Assembly (NCBI RefSeq): GCF_010560025.1
Contig: NZ_SAIY01000004.1
Coordinates: 496,001-560,000, forward strand
DNA from: Verrucosispora sioxanthis
Lineage (GTDB): Bacteria > Actinomycetota > Actinomycetes > Mycobacteriales > Micromonosporaceae
Direction of reading: 5' to 3'
Length of the DNA stretch: 64,000 nt
The translations under genes and the position numbers were made by a program. Positions 43,400 to 52,173 of the stretch are shown here, piece after piece; the first letter of the stretch is position 1; each line of letters opens with the position of its first letter. Under the pieces are notes generated by a model, which was given only the letters and a program-made list of their open reading frames with translations, did not search any database and was not told the origin of the DNA.

Positions 43400-44272
43400 T
43401 CAGACGACGGTGCGGCGCTGGCGCACCCAGAGCACCGGACCGCTGATCAGGTACCCGACCACGATCAGCCCGAAGGTGAGCCGGACGTCGATCAGGGCGC
43501 CGACCACCGGCGCGAGCCAGACCCACGGCGGCAGCTTGACCAGCCGGGCGAGCTTGGCGTACGGGAAGCTGCTGACCATGGTGAAGGCGAGCAGCGCCAC
43601 CCCGGCGATCTGCACCGCCCCCGGCACCGGCATGCCGATCACCACCATCAGGGCGAGCACGGCGGCGGCCATCGTGGTGGGTACGCCGGAGAAGAACCGT
43701 CCGTCGTTGGGCGAGACGTTGAACCGCGCCAGCCGGATGGCGGCGCAGGCGGCGACGAGCGCGGCGGCCACCGCGGCGGCGGCTGTCGGCGCGGAACCGG
43801 CCAACGAGGCGTAGACCACCACGGGGGCGGCGAGGCCGAAGGAGCACATGTCGGCCAGCGAGTCCATCTGGGCGCCGAACGGGCTGGACACCCCGAGCTT
43901 GCGGGCCAGCGCGCCGTCCAGGCCGTCGAACGCGACGCAGGCGATCAGGAGCAACGCGGCCAGACGCACCTCGCCCTGCATGGCGACGAAGATCGCGTTG
44001 ATGCCGAGCAGCAGGCTGGCCAGGGTGCACGCGTTGACCAGGGCGAACTTCATCCGCCGGGCCGGTGTCCGCTCGCCCGGCAGCAGCGGTGCCGGCGTCA
44101 CTGTCGACGCGGCCGGCACCGGAGTCGGCGCGACGGGTGGGTTGACCGTGACCGGGCCGACCAGCGGGGCGACCGGGGCGATGGTCTCCATCCCGGTGCG
44201 GTGGAACCGCCTCAGGCCGTACCGGCGACGCGGGCGGTCCTGGTACCGGGGCTCGGGCAACACGTCGGTCAC
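43400..44272 (-). CDS. pssA: CDP-diacylglycerol--serine O-phosphatidyltransferase
   Basis: About 290 aa from GTG 44272 (VTDVLPEPRYQ); ATG 44191 is a shorter choice and ribosome sites are weak for both. The CDP-alcohol phosphotransferase signature is complete: D-G-L-D-G-A-L-A-R followed by G-x3-D-x3-D (FGAQMDSLAD). Several membrane helices surround it. It joins CDP-diacylglycerol and serine into phosphatidylserine, the Psd substrate. A Pro/Val-rich N-terminal tail of about 60 residues precedes the enzyme. Confidence 0.87.
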   Translation of the reverse strand: MTDVLPEPRYQDRPRRRYGLRRFHRTGMETIAPVAPLVGPVTVNPPVAPTPVPAASTVTPAPLLPGERTPARRMKFALVNACTLASLLLGINAIFVAMQGEVRLAALLLIACVAFDGLDGALARKLGVSSPFGAQMDSLADMCSFGLAAPVVVYASLAGSAPTAAAAVAAALVAACAAIRLARFNVSPNDGRFFSGVPTTMAAAVLALMVVIGMPVPGAVQIAGVALLAFTMVSSFPYAKLARLVKLPPWVWLAPVVGALIDVRLTFGLIVVGYLISGPVLWVRQRRTVV

Positions 44273-44710
44273 GCCGTGCAGTTCTGCATCTCGGCGGCCG
44301 ACGCGAACCAGCAGGACCTGGCGGGCGAGGGTGCCGCTGCGGCGCAGCGGGCCCGTCCAGCTTCGCCCTGCGGGACGCGGGCTGTCAGTCGTACGACGCC
44401 GGCGCCATGGGGCTCTCGGCACGTTTCCTCCATCACCGGATCGGCTTACCGCCATGTGGCGGGCGTCCGGCTGTCTCGTGCCGGACCTTCCTGGCCCGGC
44501 AGCCGTTTTGCGGAGTACACCATCGCACAGGGGGTGGGGGAATGGCGATAGCTGCCGGCGGTACTTATATCTCCTTTAACCGCGCGAACCGCCGTCTTAT
44601 TCCCATCCGGGACACGATCGCCCGTTTTCTACGCCTGCCCTGCCTCGACTGTACCGGAGGTGGTCCGTCCCGGCTCGGTGGTGAGTTCGACGCGGCAGGG
44701 CCACGACGGG
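44273..44710. other. Intergenic region upstream of pssA
   Basis: About 440 bases with no convincing gene. A short AT-richer stretch near 44566-44582 may be part of the pssA promoter region. Nothing else was recognised. Confidence 0.45.
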
Positions 44711-45628
44711 TCACCTCGACGAGTCCAGGGCAATGACGGCGATCTCAGTCAAGGGAAGGGTGCGCAGCTCAGCGGGGGTGAACCAGGCGGCGCGGGCGGT
44801 GGAGCCGCCGGCCGTCTCGGTCACCGCCGGTTCGGTCGGCACGTCGACCGCCACCCGGTAGACGACCCGGACGCCGTGCCAGTCGAGGGGGTACCCCTCC
44901 GGTCCCAGGGCCGCCGGGTTGTGCAGGTTGTCCACCCCGATCAGCTCGGTCACCCGGCCCAGTTGGCCGGACTCCTCGACCAGCTCCCGTAGCAACGCGG
45001 TGACGGGCTGTTCGCCGTGATCGGTGCCTCCGCCGGGCAGGTGCCATCGCCCGGCACCGGGATAGCCCTCGGCGATCATGGTCAGCAACACCCGTCCGGC
45101 CGGATCGGTGACCACTCCGTACGCTCCGAAGCGCTGCCGGCGGTCGCCAGCGGGGCCGGGGAACGGCTCCCGGCGACGCAGAGCACCGGCCGGCAGCGGA
45201 ACGACCGGCAGACCGACGGCTTCGGCGGTGAACGGCAGCAGCGGCAGCTTGGCCGTCTCGTCCAGGGTCAGCCAACGGGCCAGGTCGGTGCTGCCGTCAC
45301 GCTCGGCACGCAGCCGCCCGCCCACCACGGTCACGTCGAACAGCATCCGATCGGTGTGCAGGGCGACCCCGAGGTCCGGGTACGGCACCACGTCCGCGAC
45401 GACCGCCCGCAACCCGGTCACCTCGACGGTCAGCCCGGTCTCCTCGGCGACCTCGCGGACCACCGCGTGCGCGGGATGTTCGGCGTGCTCCAGCCCACCT
45501 CCGGGCAGCGACCAGACCCCGGGAAAGTCCGCCGACGCGGAGCCCCGCACCAGCAACACCTGCCGCCCGGTGTCCCGCAGCACCCCGTACGCCCCCACCC
45601 GCCGCACCCGCTCCACCAACTCCCCCAC
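44711..45628 (-). CDS. Tandem double-Nudix hydrolase (paralogue 1)
   Basis: About 305 aa. Two complete Nudix boxes are present: GGGLEHAEHPAHAVVREVAEETGLT and, about 150 residues on, GGGTDHGEQPVTALLRELVEESGQL, each with G-x5-E-x7-R-E-x2-E-E. Both half-proteins share the LP-GGG loop and YGV-x-x-D start. The GTG at 45628 is chosen because it aligns with the start of the paralogue at 46713; GTG 45649 is also open. Nudix enzymes cleave nucleoside diphosphates linked to another group; the substrate is unknown. Confidence 0.85.
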   Translation of the reverse strand: MGELVERVRRVGAYGVLRDTGRQVLLVRGSASADFPGVWSLPGGGLEHAEHPAHAVVREVAEETGLTVEVTGLRAVVADVVPYPDLGVALHTDRMLFDVTVVGGRLRAERDGSTDLARWLTLDETAKLPLLPFTAEAVGLPVVPLPAGALRRREPFPGPAGDRRQRFGAYGVVTDPAGRVLLTMIAEGYPGAGRWHLPGGGTDHGEQPVTALLRELVEESGQLGRVTELIGVDNLHNPAALGPEGYPLDWHGVRVVYRVAVDVPTEPAVTETAGGSTARAAWFTPAELRTLPLTEIAVIALDSSR

Positions 45629-45652
45629 CCCCGCCGCCCCGCGCCCCACGCC

Positions 45653-45717
45653 GCGTCGATCGTGAAGTTATCGCCTTCGTCATCGGCGTGTCCCGACAAT
45701 AACTTCATGATCGACGC
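45653..45717. repeat. GATC-flanked palindromic element (AAGTTAT type)
   Basis: GCGTCGATCGTGAAGTTAT (45653-45671) pairs with 45699-45717; the only deviation is a G-U pair in RNA. The 27-nt loop contains (reverse strand) GACACGCCGA, shared with the element at 58632-58692. It lies between the two Nudix genes and could terminate the upstream one. Confidence 0.82.
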
Positions 45718-45765
45718 ATGGGCGAGGGCAGGGCGCGGGCAGGGCGCGGGGGCGCAGGGGGTGGG

Positions 45766-46713
45766 TCAGGTTAGGTGGGCGGCTTGGACGGCTTCGGCGG
45801 TGACCTCGGTGAGGCGGTCGGTGGGCAGGGCGCCGAGTTCCTCCCGGGCGAACCAGCGGGCCTCGCAGGTGGAGCCGCCGACGTCGCCGACGGTGGGCGG
45901 GGCCGGCTGGTCCACCACCACCCGGTAGAAGGCGCGTACCCCGTGCCAGTCGATCGGGTAGCCCTCGGGGCCGAGCGAGGCGGCATCCCGATGACTGGCC
46001 ACGCCGAGCAACTCGACGAGCCGTCCGGTCTGCCCGGTCTCCTCGACCAGTTCCCGGATCAGCGCCGCGCCCGGCTGCTCGCCGTAGTCGGTACCGCCGC
46101 CGGGCAGGTGCCAGCAGCCGGCGCCCGGGTAGCCGTCGGAGACCCGGGTCAGCAGCACCCGCCCCTCCGGGTCGGTCACCACGGCGTACGCAGCGAAGCG
46201 CTGCGCCCGGTGCAGCCCGTCCGGGCCGGGTACCGCGTAGAAGGAGGGGAACTCCGGCGGCTCGTCGGGCACGATGTCCGCCGAGGAGGCCGGCAGCCCG
46301 AGAGCGCGGGCGGTGAACGAGCGAAGCGGCAACCGTGCCGCCTCGTCCCGGGTGAACCAGCGGGCCAGGTCGGTGGGCCGGTCGACCCGGTCGGAGAGCG
46401 AGCCGCCCCGCACCGACACCCGGTAGACCAACCGGTCGGTGTGGATGGTGATGCCTCGCTCCGGCAGTGCCCGCATGTCGGCCAGCACGTCGTGCAGGCC
46501 GGCGACGGCCACCGACAGGCCGGTCTCGGCGGCGGTCTCGCGGACGACGGTGTGGTGCGGGTCCTCGCCGTGGTCGACCGCCCCGCCGGGCAGGGACCAC
46601 GTGCCGGGGGTGCCGGAGCGCTCCGATGCGCGGACCAGCAACACTCGGTCTACGGAATCAGTACAGACTGCGTATGCCGCGATCCTGCGCAGCGGCTCCA
46701 GCATGGTGGTCAC
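45766..46713 (-). CDS. Tandem double-Nudix hydrolase (paralogue 2)
   Basis: 315 aa from GTG 46713, which has GGGGAG upstream; ATG 46704 is the alternative. Nudix box 1 is GGAVDHGEDPHHTVVRETAAETGLS (A replaces E at one catalytic-region position: ETAAETG), and box 2 is GGGTDYGEQPGAALIRELVEETGQT, fully canonical. The second half is very similar to that of paralogue 1 (LGPEGYPIDWHGVRAFYRVVVD), so the two arose by duplication. The substrate is unknown. Confidence 0.86.
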   Translation of the reverse strand: MTTMLEPLRRIAAYAVCTDSVDRVLLVRASERSGTPGTWSLPGGAVDHGEDPHHTVVRETAAETGLSVAVAGLHDVLADMRALPERGITIHTDRLVYRVSVRGGSLSDRVDRPTDLARWFTRDEAARLPLRSFTARALGLPASSADIVPDEPPEFPSFYAVPGPDGLHRAQRFAAYAVVTDPEGRVLLTRVSDGYPGAGCWHLPGGGTDYGEQPGAALIRELVEETGQTGRLVELLGVASHRDAASLGPEGYPIDWHGVRAFYRVVVDQPAPPTVGDVGGSTCEARWFAREELGALPTDRLTEVTAEAVQAAHLT

Positions 46714-46857
46714 GGAGCCAAATTCTCCCCGCAACCGGTTACCGACGCGGAAAAGAGTCGGATTCCTGACTGATGGCTCGCCCCTGAGACTTGGTTCAGG
46801 GTAAGGATCCGGGCGGTCACCGAGGTCGATACGCTGCGCGACGAGGACCGTGGAGAC

Positions 46858-47387
46858 ATGACCTCCACACCTCACGCTCCGTACCGGCAACTCCGACGCC
46901 CCACCACCGACCGGATGATCGCCGGTGTGGCCAGCGGACTCGGCCGCTACTTCGCCGTCGACCCCACCCTGGTCCGGGTGGCCTTCGCCGTCGTCACGCT
47001 GGTGACCGGCGGGATCGCCGCCCTGGCGTACCCGATCATGTGGTTCCTGATGCCCGAGGAGCCGGCCGGCGCACCCGCCTGGCCGCACCCGGCGCCCGGC
47101 GCGCCACACGGACCCGCCGGCGCGCCGCCCCAGCCGGCCGCCACACCGCACCCCGCCTGGCCGTTCCCCGGGCCGACCGGCCCGGTGCCGCACGCCGGAC
47201 CGCCGGCACCGACCGCCTGGCCCCGGCGGCCAGCCCGCCCGCACCGCCGGCAGCACCGGTCCAACACCCCGACGCCCCGCCCGGCTCGGCGCCAACCGAC
47301 ACCGAAGCGGCCCATCCGGACACCACGCCGGAGACCGGGACGACGCCGGAGCCGGCACCGCGACCGGCACCGCAGCCGCCGGCGTGA
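46858..47387 (+). CDS. Small PspC-domain membrane protein, apparent frameshift
   Basis: The ATG at 46858 opens a PspC domain (YRQLRRPTTDRMIAGVASGLGRYFAVDPTLVRVAFAVVTL plus a helix to WFLMPEEPAG), then a Pro/Ala-rich tail. At the C4 run 47221-47224 this frame becomes basic nonsense and would run on into antisense guaA, while the next frame continues the Pro/Ala/Thr tail (PAASPPAPPAAPVQHPDA) to a TGA at 47387. One extra C restores about 177 residues. It is likely a sequencing error or recent mutation. It is divergent from the second Nudix gene and convergent with guaA. Confidence 0.7.
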
Positions 47388-47420
47388 GGCACCCTCAGGG
47401 CACCAGGACGGGCTACCGGG

Positions 47421-48977
47421 TCACTCCCACTCGATGGTGCCCGGGGGCTTGCTGGTGACGTCCAGCACCACCCGGTTCACCTCGGCCACCTCGTTGGTGA
47501 TCCGGGTGGAGATCCGGGCGATGACGTCGTAGGGCAACCGCGACCAGTCGGCGGTCATCGCGTCCTCGCTGGAGACCGGGCGCAGCACCACGGGATGCCC
47601 GTAGCTGCGCCCGTCACCCTGCACGCCGACGCTGCGCACGTCGGCCAGGAGCACCACCGGGAACTGCCAGACACCCCGGTCGAGGCCGGCGGCGCTGAGT
47701 TCCTGGCGGGCGATGAAGTCGGCCCGGCGGAGCACGTCGAGCCGCTCGCGGTCGACCGCCCCGATGATCCGGATGGCCAGACCGGGGCCGGGGAACGGGT
47801 GCCGCCAGACCATCGCCTCCGGCAGCCCGAGCTGGAGGCCGAGCGCACGGACCTCGTCCTTGAACAGCGTGCGCAGCGGCTCGACCAGGGCGAACTTCAG
47901 ATCCTCGGGCAGCCCGCCGACGTTGTGGTGGCTCTTGATGTTCGCGGTGCCGGTGCCGCCGCCGGACTCGACCACGTCCGGGTAGAGGGTGCCCTGCACC
48001 AGGAACTCGACGTCGCCGTGCGAGGCGATCTCCCGGGCGGCGGATTCGAAGACCCGGATGAACTCCCGGCCGATGATCTTGCGCTTCTGCTCCGGGTCGG
48101 TCACCCCGGCCAACGCACCGAGGAACCGGTCGGCCGCGTCGACCACCTTCAGCTTGATGCCGGTCGCCGCTACGTAGTCCTTCTCCACCTGCTCGGCCTC
48201 GCCCGCCCGCAGCAGCCCGTGGTCGACGAAGACGCAGGTGAGCTGGTCGCCGACGGCCTTGTGGACCAGCGCGGCGGCGACCGCAGAGTCCACTCCGCCG
48301 CTCAGACCGCAGATGACCTCCTTCTCGCCGACCTGCTCACGGATCCGGGCCACCTGCTCGTCGATGATGTTCTCGGCCGTCCAGGTCGGCTCGATCCCGG
48401 CGATCTCGTAGAGGAAGCGGGTGAGCATCTCCTGCCCGTGCGCGGTGTGCCCCACCTCCGGGTGGAACTGCACGCCGGCCCGCCGACCGGCCACGTCCTC
48501 GAATGCGGCGACCGGTGCGCCGGCCGACTCGGCGGTCACCGTGAAGCCCGCCGGCGCCTCGGTCACGCAGTCGCCGTGACTCATCCACACCGGCAGGTCG
48601 GCCGGCAGATCCCGCAGGAGTACGCCGGGGTCGAGCAGACGGGGGCGCAGCGGGGTGCCGCCGTACTCGCGGCTGCCGGTGCGCGCCACCGTGCCGCCGA
48701 GGGAGCGGGCCATCGCCTGGAAGCCGTAGCAGATGCCGAAGACCGGCACGCCCGCGGTGAACAGCCCGTCGTCGACCTGCGGTGCGCCCGGCTCGTAGAC
48801 GCTGGCCGGGCCGCCGGAGAGGATGATCGCGGCGGGATCGCGGGCCAGCATCTCGGCCACGGGCATGGTGTGCGGAACGATCTCGGAGTAGACCTTCGCC
48901 TCACGCACCCGACGCGCGATCAGCTGGGCGTACTGGGCTCCGAAGTCGACCACGAGGACAGGACGCGGCAGGCTCAT
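47421..48977 (-). CDS. guaA: GMP synthase (glutamine-hydrolysing)
   Basis: 518 aa; start [24 protein letters not shown]. Class I glutaminase domain with nucleophile Cys in [10 protein letters not shown] and the His/Glu of [14 protein letters not shown] pyrophosphatase P-loop [16 protein letters not shown]; dimerisation domain with [13 protein letters not shown] and the end KPPGTIEWE. It aminates XMP to GMP. GuaB2 and GuaB3 are 5 kb away, as in mycobacteria. Confidence 0.96.
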   Translation of the reverse strand: MSLPRPVLVVDFGAQYAQLIARRVREAKVYSEIVPHTMPVAEMLARDPAAIILSGGPASVYEPGAPQVDDGLFTAGVPVFGICYGFQAMARSLGGTVARTGSREYGGTPLRPRLLDPGVLLRDLPADLPVWMSHGDCVTEAPAGFTVTAESAGAPVAAFEDVAGRRAGVQFHPEVGHTAHGQEMLTRFLYEIAGIEPTWTAENIIDEQVARIREQVGEKEVICGLSGGVDSAVAAALVHKAVGDQLTCVFVDHGLLRAGEAEQVEKDYVAATGIKLKVVDAADRFLGALAGVTDPEQKRKIIGREFIRVFESAAREIASHGDVEFLVQGTLYPDVVESGGGTGTANIKSHHNVGGLPEDLKFALVEPLRTLFKDEVRALGLQLGLPEAMVWRHPFPGPGLAIRIIGAVDRERLDVLRRADFIARQELSAAGLDRGVWQFPVVLLADVRSVGVQGDGRSYGHPVVLRPVSSEDAMTADWSRLPYDVIARISTRITNEVAEVNRVVLDVTSKPPGTIEWE

Positions 48978-49044
48978 AGCCGGCAATCCTACCCAGCGTG
49001 ACATTCCCTCCCCTCGCTGACCGCCCCCGTCGACGCACCCCCGT

Positions 49045-49114
49045 CGATCTTGCACTCTTGGTCGCTGTTATGCCCGTTACATGGAGCTATGCGGGGACAC
49101 AAAGTGCAAGATCG
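49045..49114. terminator. Long inverted repeat beyond the GMC oxidoreductase gene
   Basis: CGATCTTGCACT (49045-49056) pairs perfectly with 49103-49114 across a 46-nt loop. It starts seven bases after the GMC stop and probably terminates that leftward gene. It shares the outer GATC with the other palindromes in the window. Confidence 0.65.
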
Positions 49115-49120
49115 CTGGGG

Positions 49121-50818
49121 TCAGGGGTGGCGGAGGGCGGCGGGGGCGTGCGGGGGGACGGCGGGGTGGTGGGGAGGGATGGGAGGGAGGCAGCGGTACG
49201 GGGTGCCGGGGGCGGGGCGGGGGTCGGGGTCGCCCTTGTTGGGCCAGAGGGACAGGGCGCGTTCGGCCTGGGCGGTGATGGTGAGCGACGGGTTGACGCC
49301 CAGGTTGGCCGAGACGGCGGCACCGTCGACGACGTGCAGGCCGGGGTGGCCGTGCACGCGGTGGTAGGGGTCGATCACGCCGTCGGCGGCGGTGACACCG
49401 ATCACCGCTCCGCCCAGGATGTGCGCGGTCACCGGAATGTCGAACGGCTCGGTCAGCGCGCCGACCGGCGTACCGTCGATCTCCTCGGCGAGCAGCCGGA
49501 CCGCCTCGTTGCCCGCCGGGATCCAGGTCGGGTTGGCAGGGCCGTGACCCGGACCGGAGACGAGCCGGCGGCCGAGCGGCCCGCGCCGCAGCCGGAGGGC
49601 GAGCGAGTTGTCGGTCGACTGCATGACCAGGGCGATCACCGTACGCTCCGACCAGCGGCGGACGGAGAGCATCCGGGCGGCCACCCGCGGCTGCCGGAGC
49701 AGTTGCCCGAGCCATCGGCGCAGCCGGTGCGGCCCGCCGTCGACCAGCAGCGACTGGAGCAGCCCCATCGCGTTCGAACCCCGGCCGTAGCGGACCGGCT
49801 CGACGTGGGTCTGCGGATCCGGGTGGAACGAGCTGGTGATGGCGACCCCCTGGGTGAAGTCCACGCCACGCTTGCGGGCCCGCCGGTGCGGCACGGAGGC
49901 GCCGAGGATCGCCTCCGAGTTGGTCCGGGTCAGCTCGCCGAGGCGGGGTGAGAGGTTGGGCAGGTGACCACGTTCCCGCATCTCGTGCAGCAGTCGCTGG
50001 GTGCCCAGCGCGCCGGCCGCGAAGACCACCTGGTCGGCGTGGACCACCTGCCGCCGTCGGCGCAGCCAGGCGCCGGTACGTTCGGTGTCCACCTGATAAC
50101 CACCGTCGACCGGCCGGACCGCGCGGACCGTGGTCAACGGATGAACCCAGACACCGAGCCGCTCGGCCAGCCACAGATAGTTCTTGACGAGGGTGTTCTT
50201 GGCTCCGATCCGGCAGCCGGTCATGCAGGCGCCGCAGTGGGTGCAGCCGGTCCGCTCCGGGCCGGCCCCGCCGAAGTACGGGTCGGTGACCCGCTCGCGC
50301 GGCCGCCCCAGGTGCACCCCGACCGGGGTGGCGTGGAAGGTGTGCCCCACTCCCATCCGCTCGGCGACCCGCCGCATCGCCCGGTCCGCTCCGGTGTTGA
50401 CCGGGTACGTGGTCGCCCCGAGCATCCGCTTGGCCTGGTCGTAGTGGGGGGCGAGTTCGGCCCGCCAGTCGGCGAGGTGCCGCCACTGCGGGTCGTCGTA
50501 GAAGGCGTCGAGCGGTTCGTAGAGGGTGTTGGCGTAGACGAGTGAGCCACCACCGACGCCCGCTCCGGAGAGCACCAGCACGCCGCCGCCAGCTCGCCGG
50601 TCGGCCGCCCGGAGCAGGGTGATCCGCTGGAGGCCTAAACAACCAAGCCTCGGCGCCCACAGGAAGCGCCGCAGCCGCCACGACGTCTGCGGGAACTCGT
50701 CGTCGGCGAACCGCCGGCCCGCCTCCAGGACGCCGACCGAGTAGCCCTTCTCGGCCAGCCGCAACGCGGCGACGCTGCCGCCGAACCCCGACCCGATGAC
50801 CACCACGTCGTACCGCAT
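49121..50818 (-). CDS. GMC-family oxidoreductase (cholesterol-oxidase-like)
   Basis: 565 aa from ATG 50818 (MRYDVVVIGSGFGGSVAALRLAEKGY), the FAD dinucleotide fold. GVGGGSLVYANTLYEP is the GMC substrate/FAD loop; C-T-H-C-G-A-C-M-T-G-C followed by RIGAKNTLVKNYL is the Cys-rich insert of the ChoD-like subgroup; the C-terminal block has HILGGAVIG and VVDGAAVSANLGVNPSLTI. The position by guaA and guaB matches Rv3409c (choD). The real substrate is uncertain; sterol is only a family guess. The tail is Pro/His-rich. Confidence 0.85.
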   Translation of the reverse strand: MRYDVVVIGSGFGGSVAALRLAEKGYSVGVLEAGRRFADDEFPQTSWRLRRFLWAPRLGCLGLQRITLLRAADRRAGGGVLVLSGAGVGGGSLVYANTLYEPLDAFYDDPQWRHLADWRAELAPHYDQAKRMLGATTYPVNTGADRAMRRVAERMGVGHTFHATPVGVHLGRPRERVTDPYFGGAGPERTGCTHCGACMTGCRIGAKNTLVKNYLWLAERLGVWVHPLTTVRAVRPVDGGYQVDTERTGAWLRRRRQVVHADQVVFAAGALGTQRLLHEMRERGHLPNLSPRLGELTRTNSEAILGASVPHRRARKRGVDFTQGVAITSSFHPDPQTHVEPVRYGRGSNAMGLLQSLLVDGGPHRLRRWLGQLLRQPRVAARMLSVRRWSERTVIALVMQSTDNSLALRLRRGPLGRRLVSGPGHGPANPTWIPAGNEAVRLLAEEIDGTPVGALTEPFDIPVTAHILGGAVIGVTAADGVIDPYHRVHGHPGLHVVDGAAVSANLGVNPSLTITAQAERALSLWPNKGDPDPRPAPGTPYRCLPPIPPHHPAVPPHAPAALRHP

Positions 50819-50829
50819 GGACGCATCAT

Positions 50830-50841
50830 TACTCGCGAGTA
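50830..50841. promoter_or_regulatory. Palindrome TACTCGCGAGTA upstream of the GMC gene
   Basis: A perfect 12-bp palindrome 11 bases before the GMC ATG, in the region between this gene and the divergent LCP gene. Size and symmetry suit a TetR-type dimer, but no cognate regulator is adjacent. Confidence 0.4.
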
Positions 50842-51031
50842 GCTCTCGCGCCAGGACCTCATTCCGCGCGATCATGCTCCGCACCGCGTCACTCTCGCCC
50901 GACCGGGACGCAACCATGAGCCCGGTTCAGCGCGTTGGACCGGTATCGACCCAGGGCGAGTGTCGAAGTCCGCCGTCGGTGACCTCAGCGGTCGGGCAGG
51001 GACTTCGACGGACGCCCCAAGGAGGCGGGGG

Positions 51032-52144
51032 ATGATGCTCGGAGCAGACCGGAGACGGTTGACGTTGGCGCTGGCCGGTCTGGTCACGCTCGTGGTGGTC
51101 GCGGTGATCGGCGTGGTGGTGGCCCGTACGGTCGGCGACGACCCCCGGACGCCGACCGCCGCCACGGGCGGCCCGAGCACCTCGCCCAGTCCCAGCGCCA
51201 GCCCGAGCCCGAGCCCGCCGCCGGGTGCCGACATCACCGGCCCGCTCAACCTGCTGCTGGTCGGGGTCGACACCCGGGTGAGCGTGCCCGGCTGGGAACC
51301 GCACGCCGACGCGGTACTCGTGTTGCACGTACCGGCGGGGCTGTCCAAGGCGTACCTCTTCTCCCTCCCCCGCGACCTGGTGGTGGACATCCCGGCCTAC
51401 AAGCCGGCCGGCTACCCGGGCGGGCGGACCAAGCTCACCCACGCGATGAGCTACGGCAGCCGGGTGCCGGACCGTCCCAAGCGACCCGACCCCGGCCAGG
51501 GGTACGAGCTGCTGCGCCGGACGGTCAGCGAGTACACCGGCCTGCGCATCGACGCGGGCGCGGTGCTCACCTTCGGCGGCTTCGACGAGTTGGTCGACAG
51601 CCTGGGTGGCGTGGACATCCGCGTCGACCAGCGGGTCGTGTCCCGGCACCGGCAGCCCGACGGCAAGCACCGGGAGCCGGGCCCGGGTGTCGGCGGCTAC
51701 GTCGGGCCGCAGATGGTCTACGAGCCCGGCGAACGACACCTCAACGGCTGGCAGGCGCTCGACTACGCCCGCCAGCGCTACCTGCCCGGCGGCGACTACG
51801 CCCGGCAACGCCACCACCAGCAGCTGATCCGGGCGCTGCTCGGGAAGATCCTCGACCAGAACCTGGCCCGGCAGCCCGAGCGGATCGAACAGGTGGTCGC
51901 GGCGCTCGGCGACGCGCTGCGCTACGTCGGCGGCCGGCGAATCGTGGACTTCGCGTACGCCCTCGGCTCGTTGTCGCCGCAGGCGGTCACGCTGGTCGGG
52001 TTGCCCGGAGCGTCGGTGGGTCGGGGCAACGCCTACCGGGGCGAGGAACTGACCTCCGTCGGCCGCCGCTTCCTCACCCAACTGCGCGCCGGCAAGGCCG
52101 ACGCCTTCCTGGCCGACAATCCGAAACTCAAGGTCAAGAGCTGA
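51032..52144 (+). CDS. LytR-CpsA-Psr (LCP) family cell-wall transferase
   Basis: 370 aa. The ATG at 51032 is set by a strong AAGGAGG site; an upstream GTG (50960) has none. One N-terminal helix (LTLALAGLVTLVVVAVIGVVVA) and a Ser/Pro linker precede the extracellular LCP domain: NLLLVGVDTR, ADAVLVLHV, LFSLPRDLVVDIPAY, the TGLRIDAGAVLTFGGFDELVDSLGGVDI core, and LNGWQALDYARQRY with the conserved arginines. LCP enzymes attach glycopolymers to peptidoglycan. Confidence 0.93.
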   Translation: MMLGADRRRLTLALAGLVTLVVVAVIGVVVARTVGDDPRTPTAATGGPSTSPSPSASPSPSPPPGADITGPLNLLLVGVDTRVSVPGWEPHADAVLVLHVPAGLSKAYLFSLPRDLVVDIPAYKPAGYPGGRTKLTHAMSYGSRVPDRPKRPDPGQGYELLRRTVSEYTGLRIDAGAVLTFGGFDELVDSLGGVDIRVDQRVVSRHRQPDGKHREPGPGVGGYVGPQMVYEPGERHLNGWQALDYARQRYLPGGDYARQRHHQQLIRALLGKILDQNLARQPERIEQVVAALGDALRYVGGRRIVDFAYALGSLSPQAVTLVGLPGASVGRGNAYRGEELTSVGRRFLTQLRAGKADAFLADNPKLKVKS

Positions 52145-52173
52145 CCGGAACGACCGGTTGACGGGGTCTCCGG

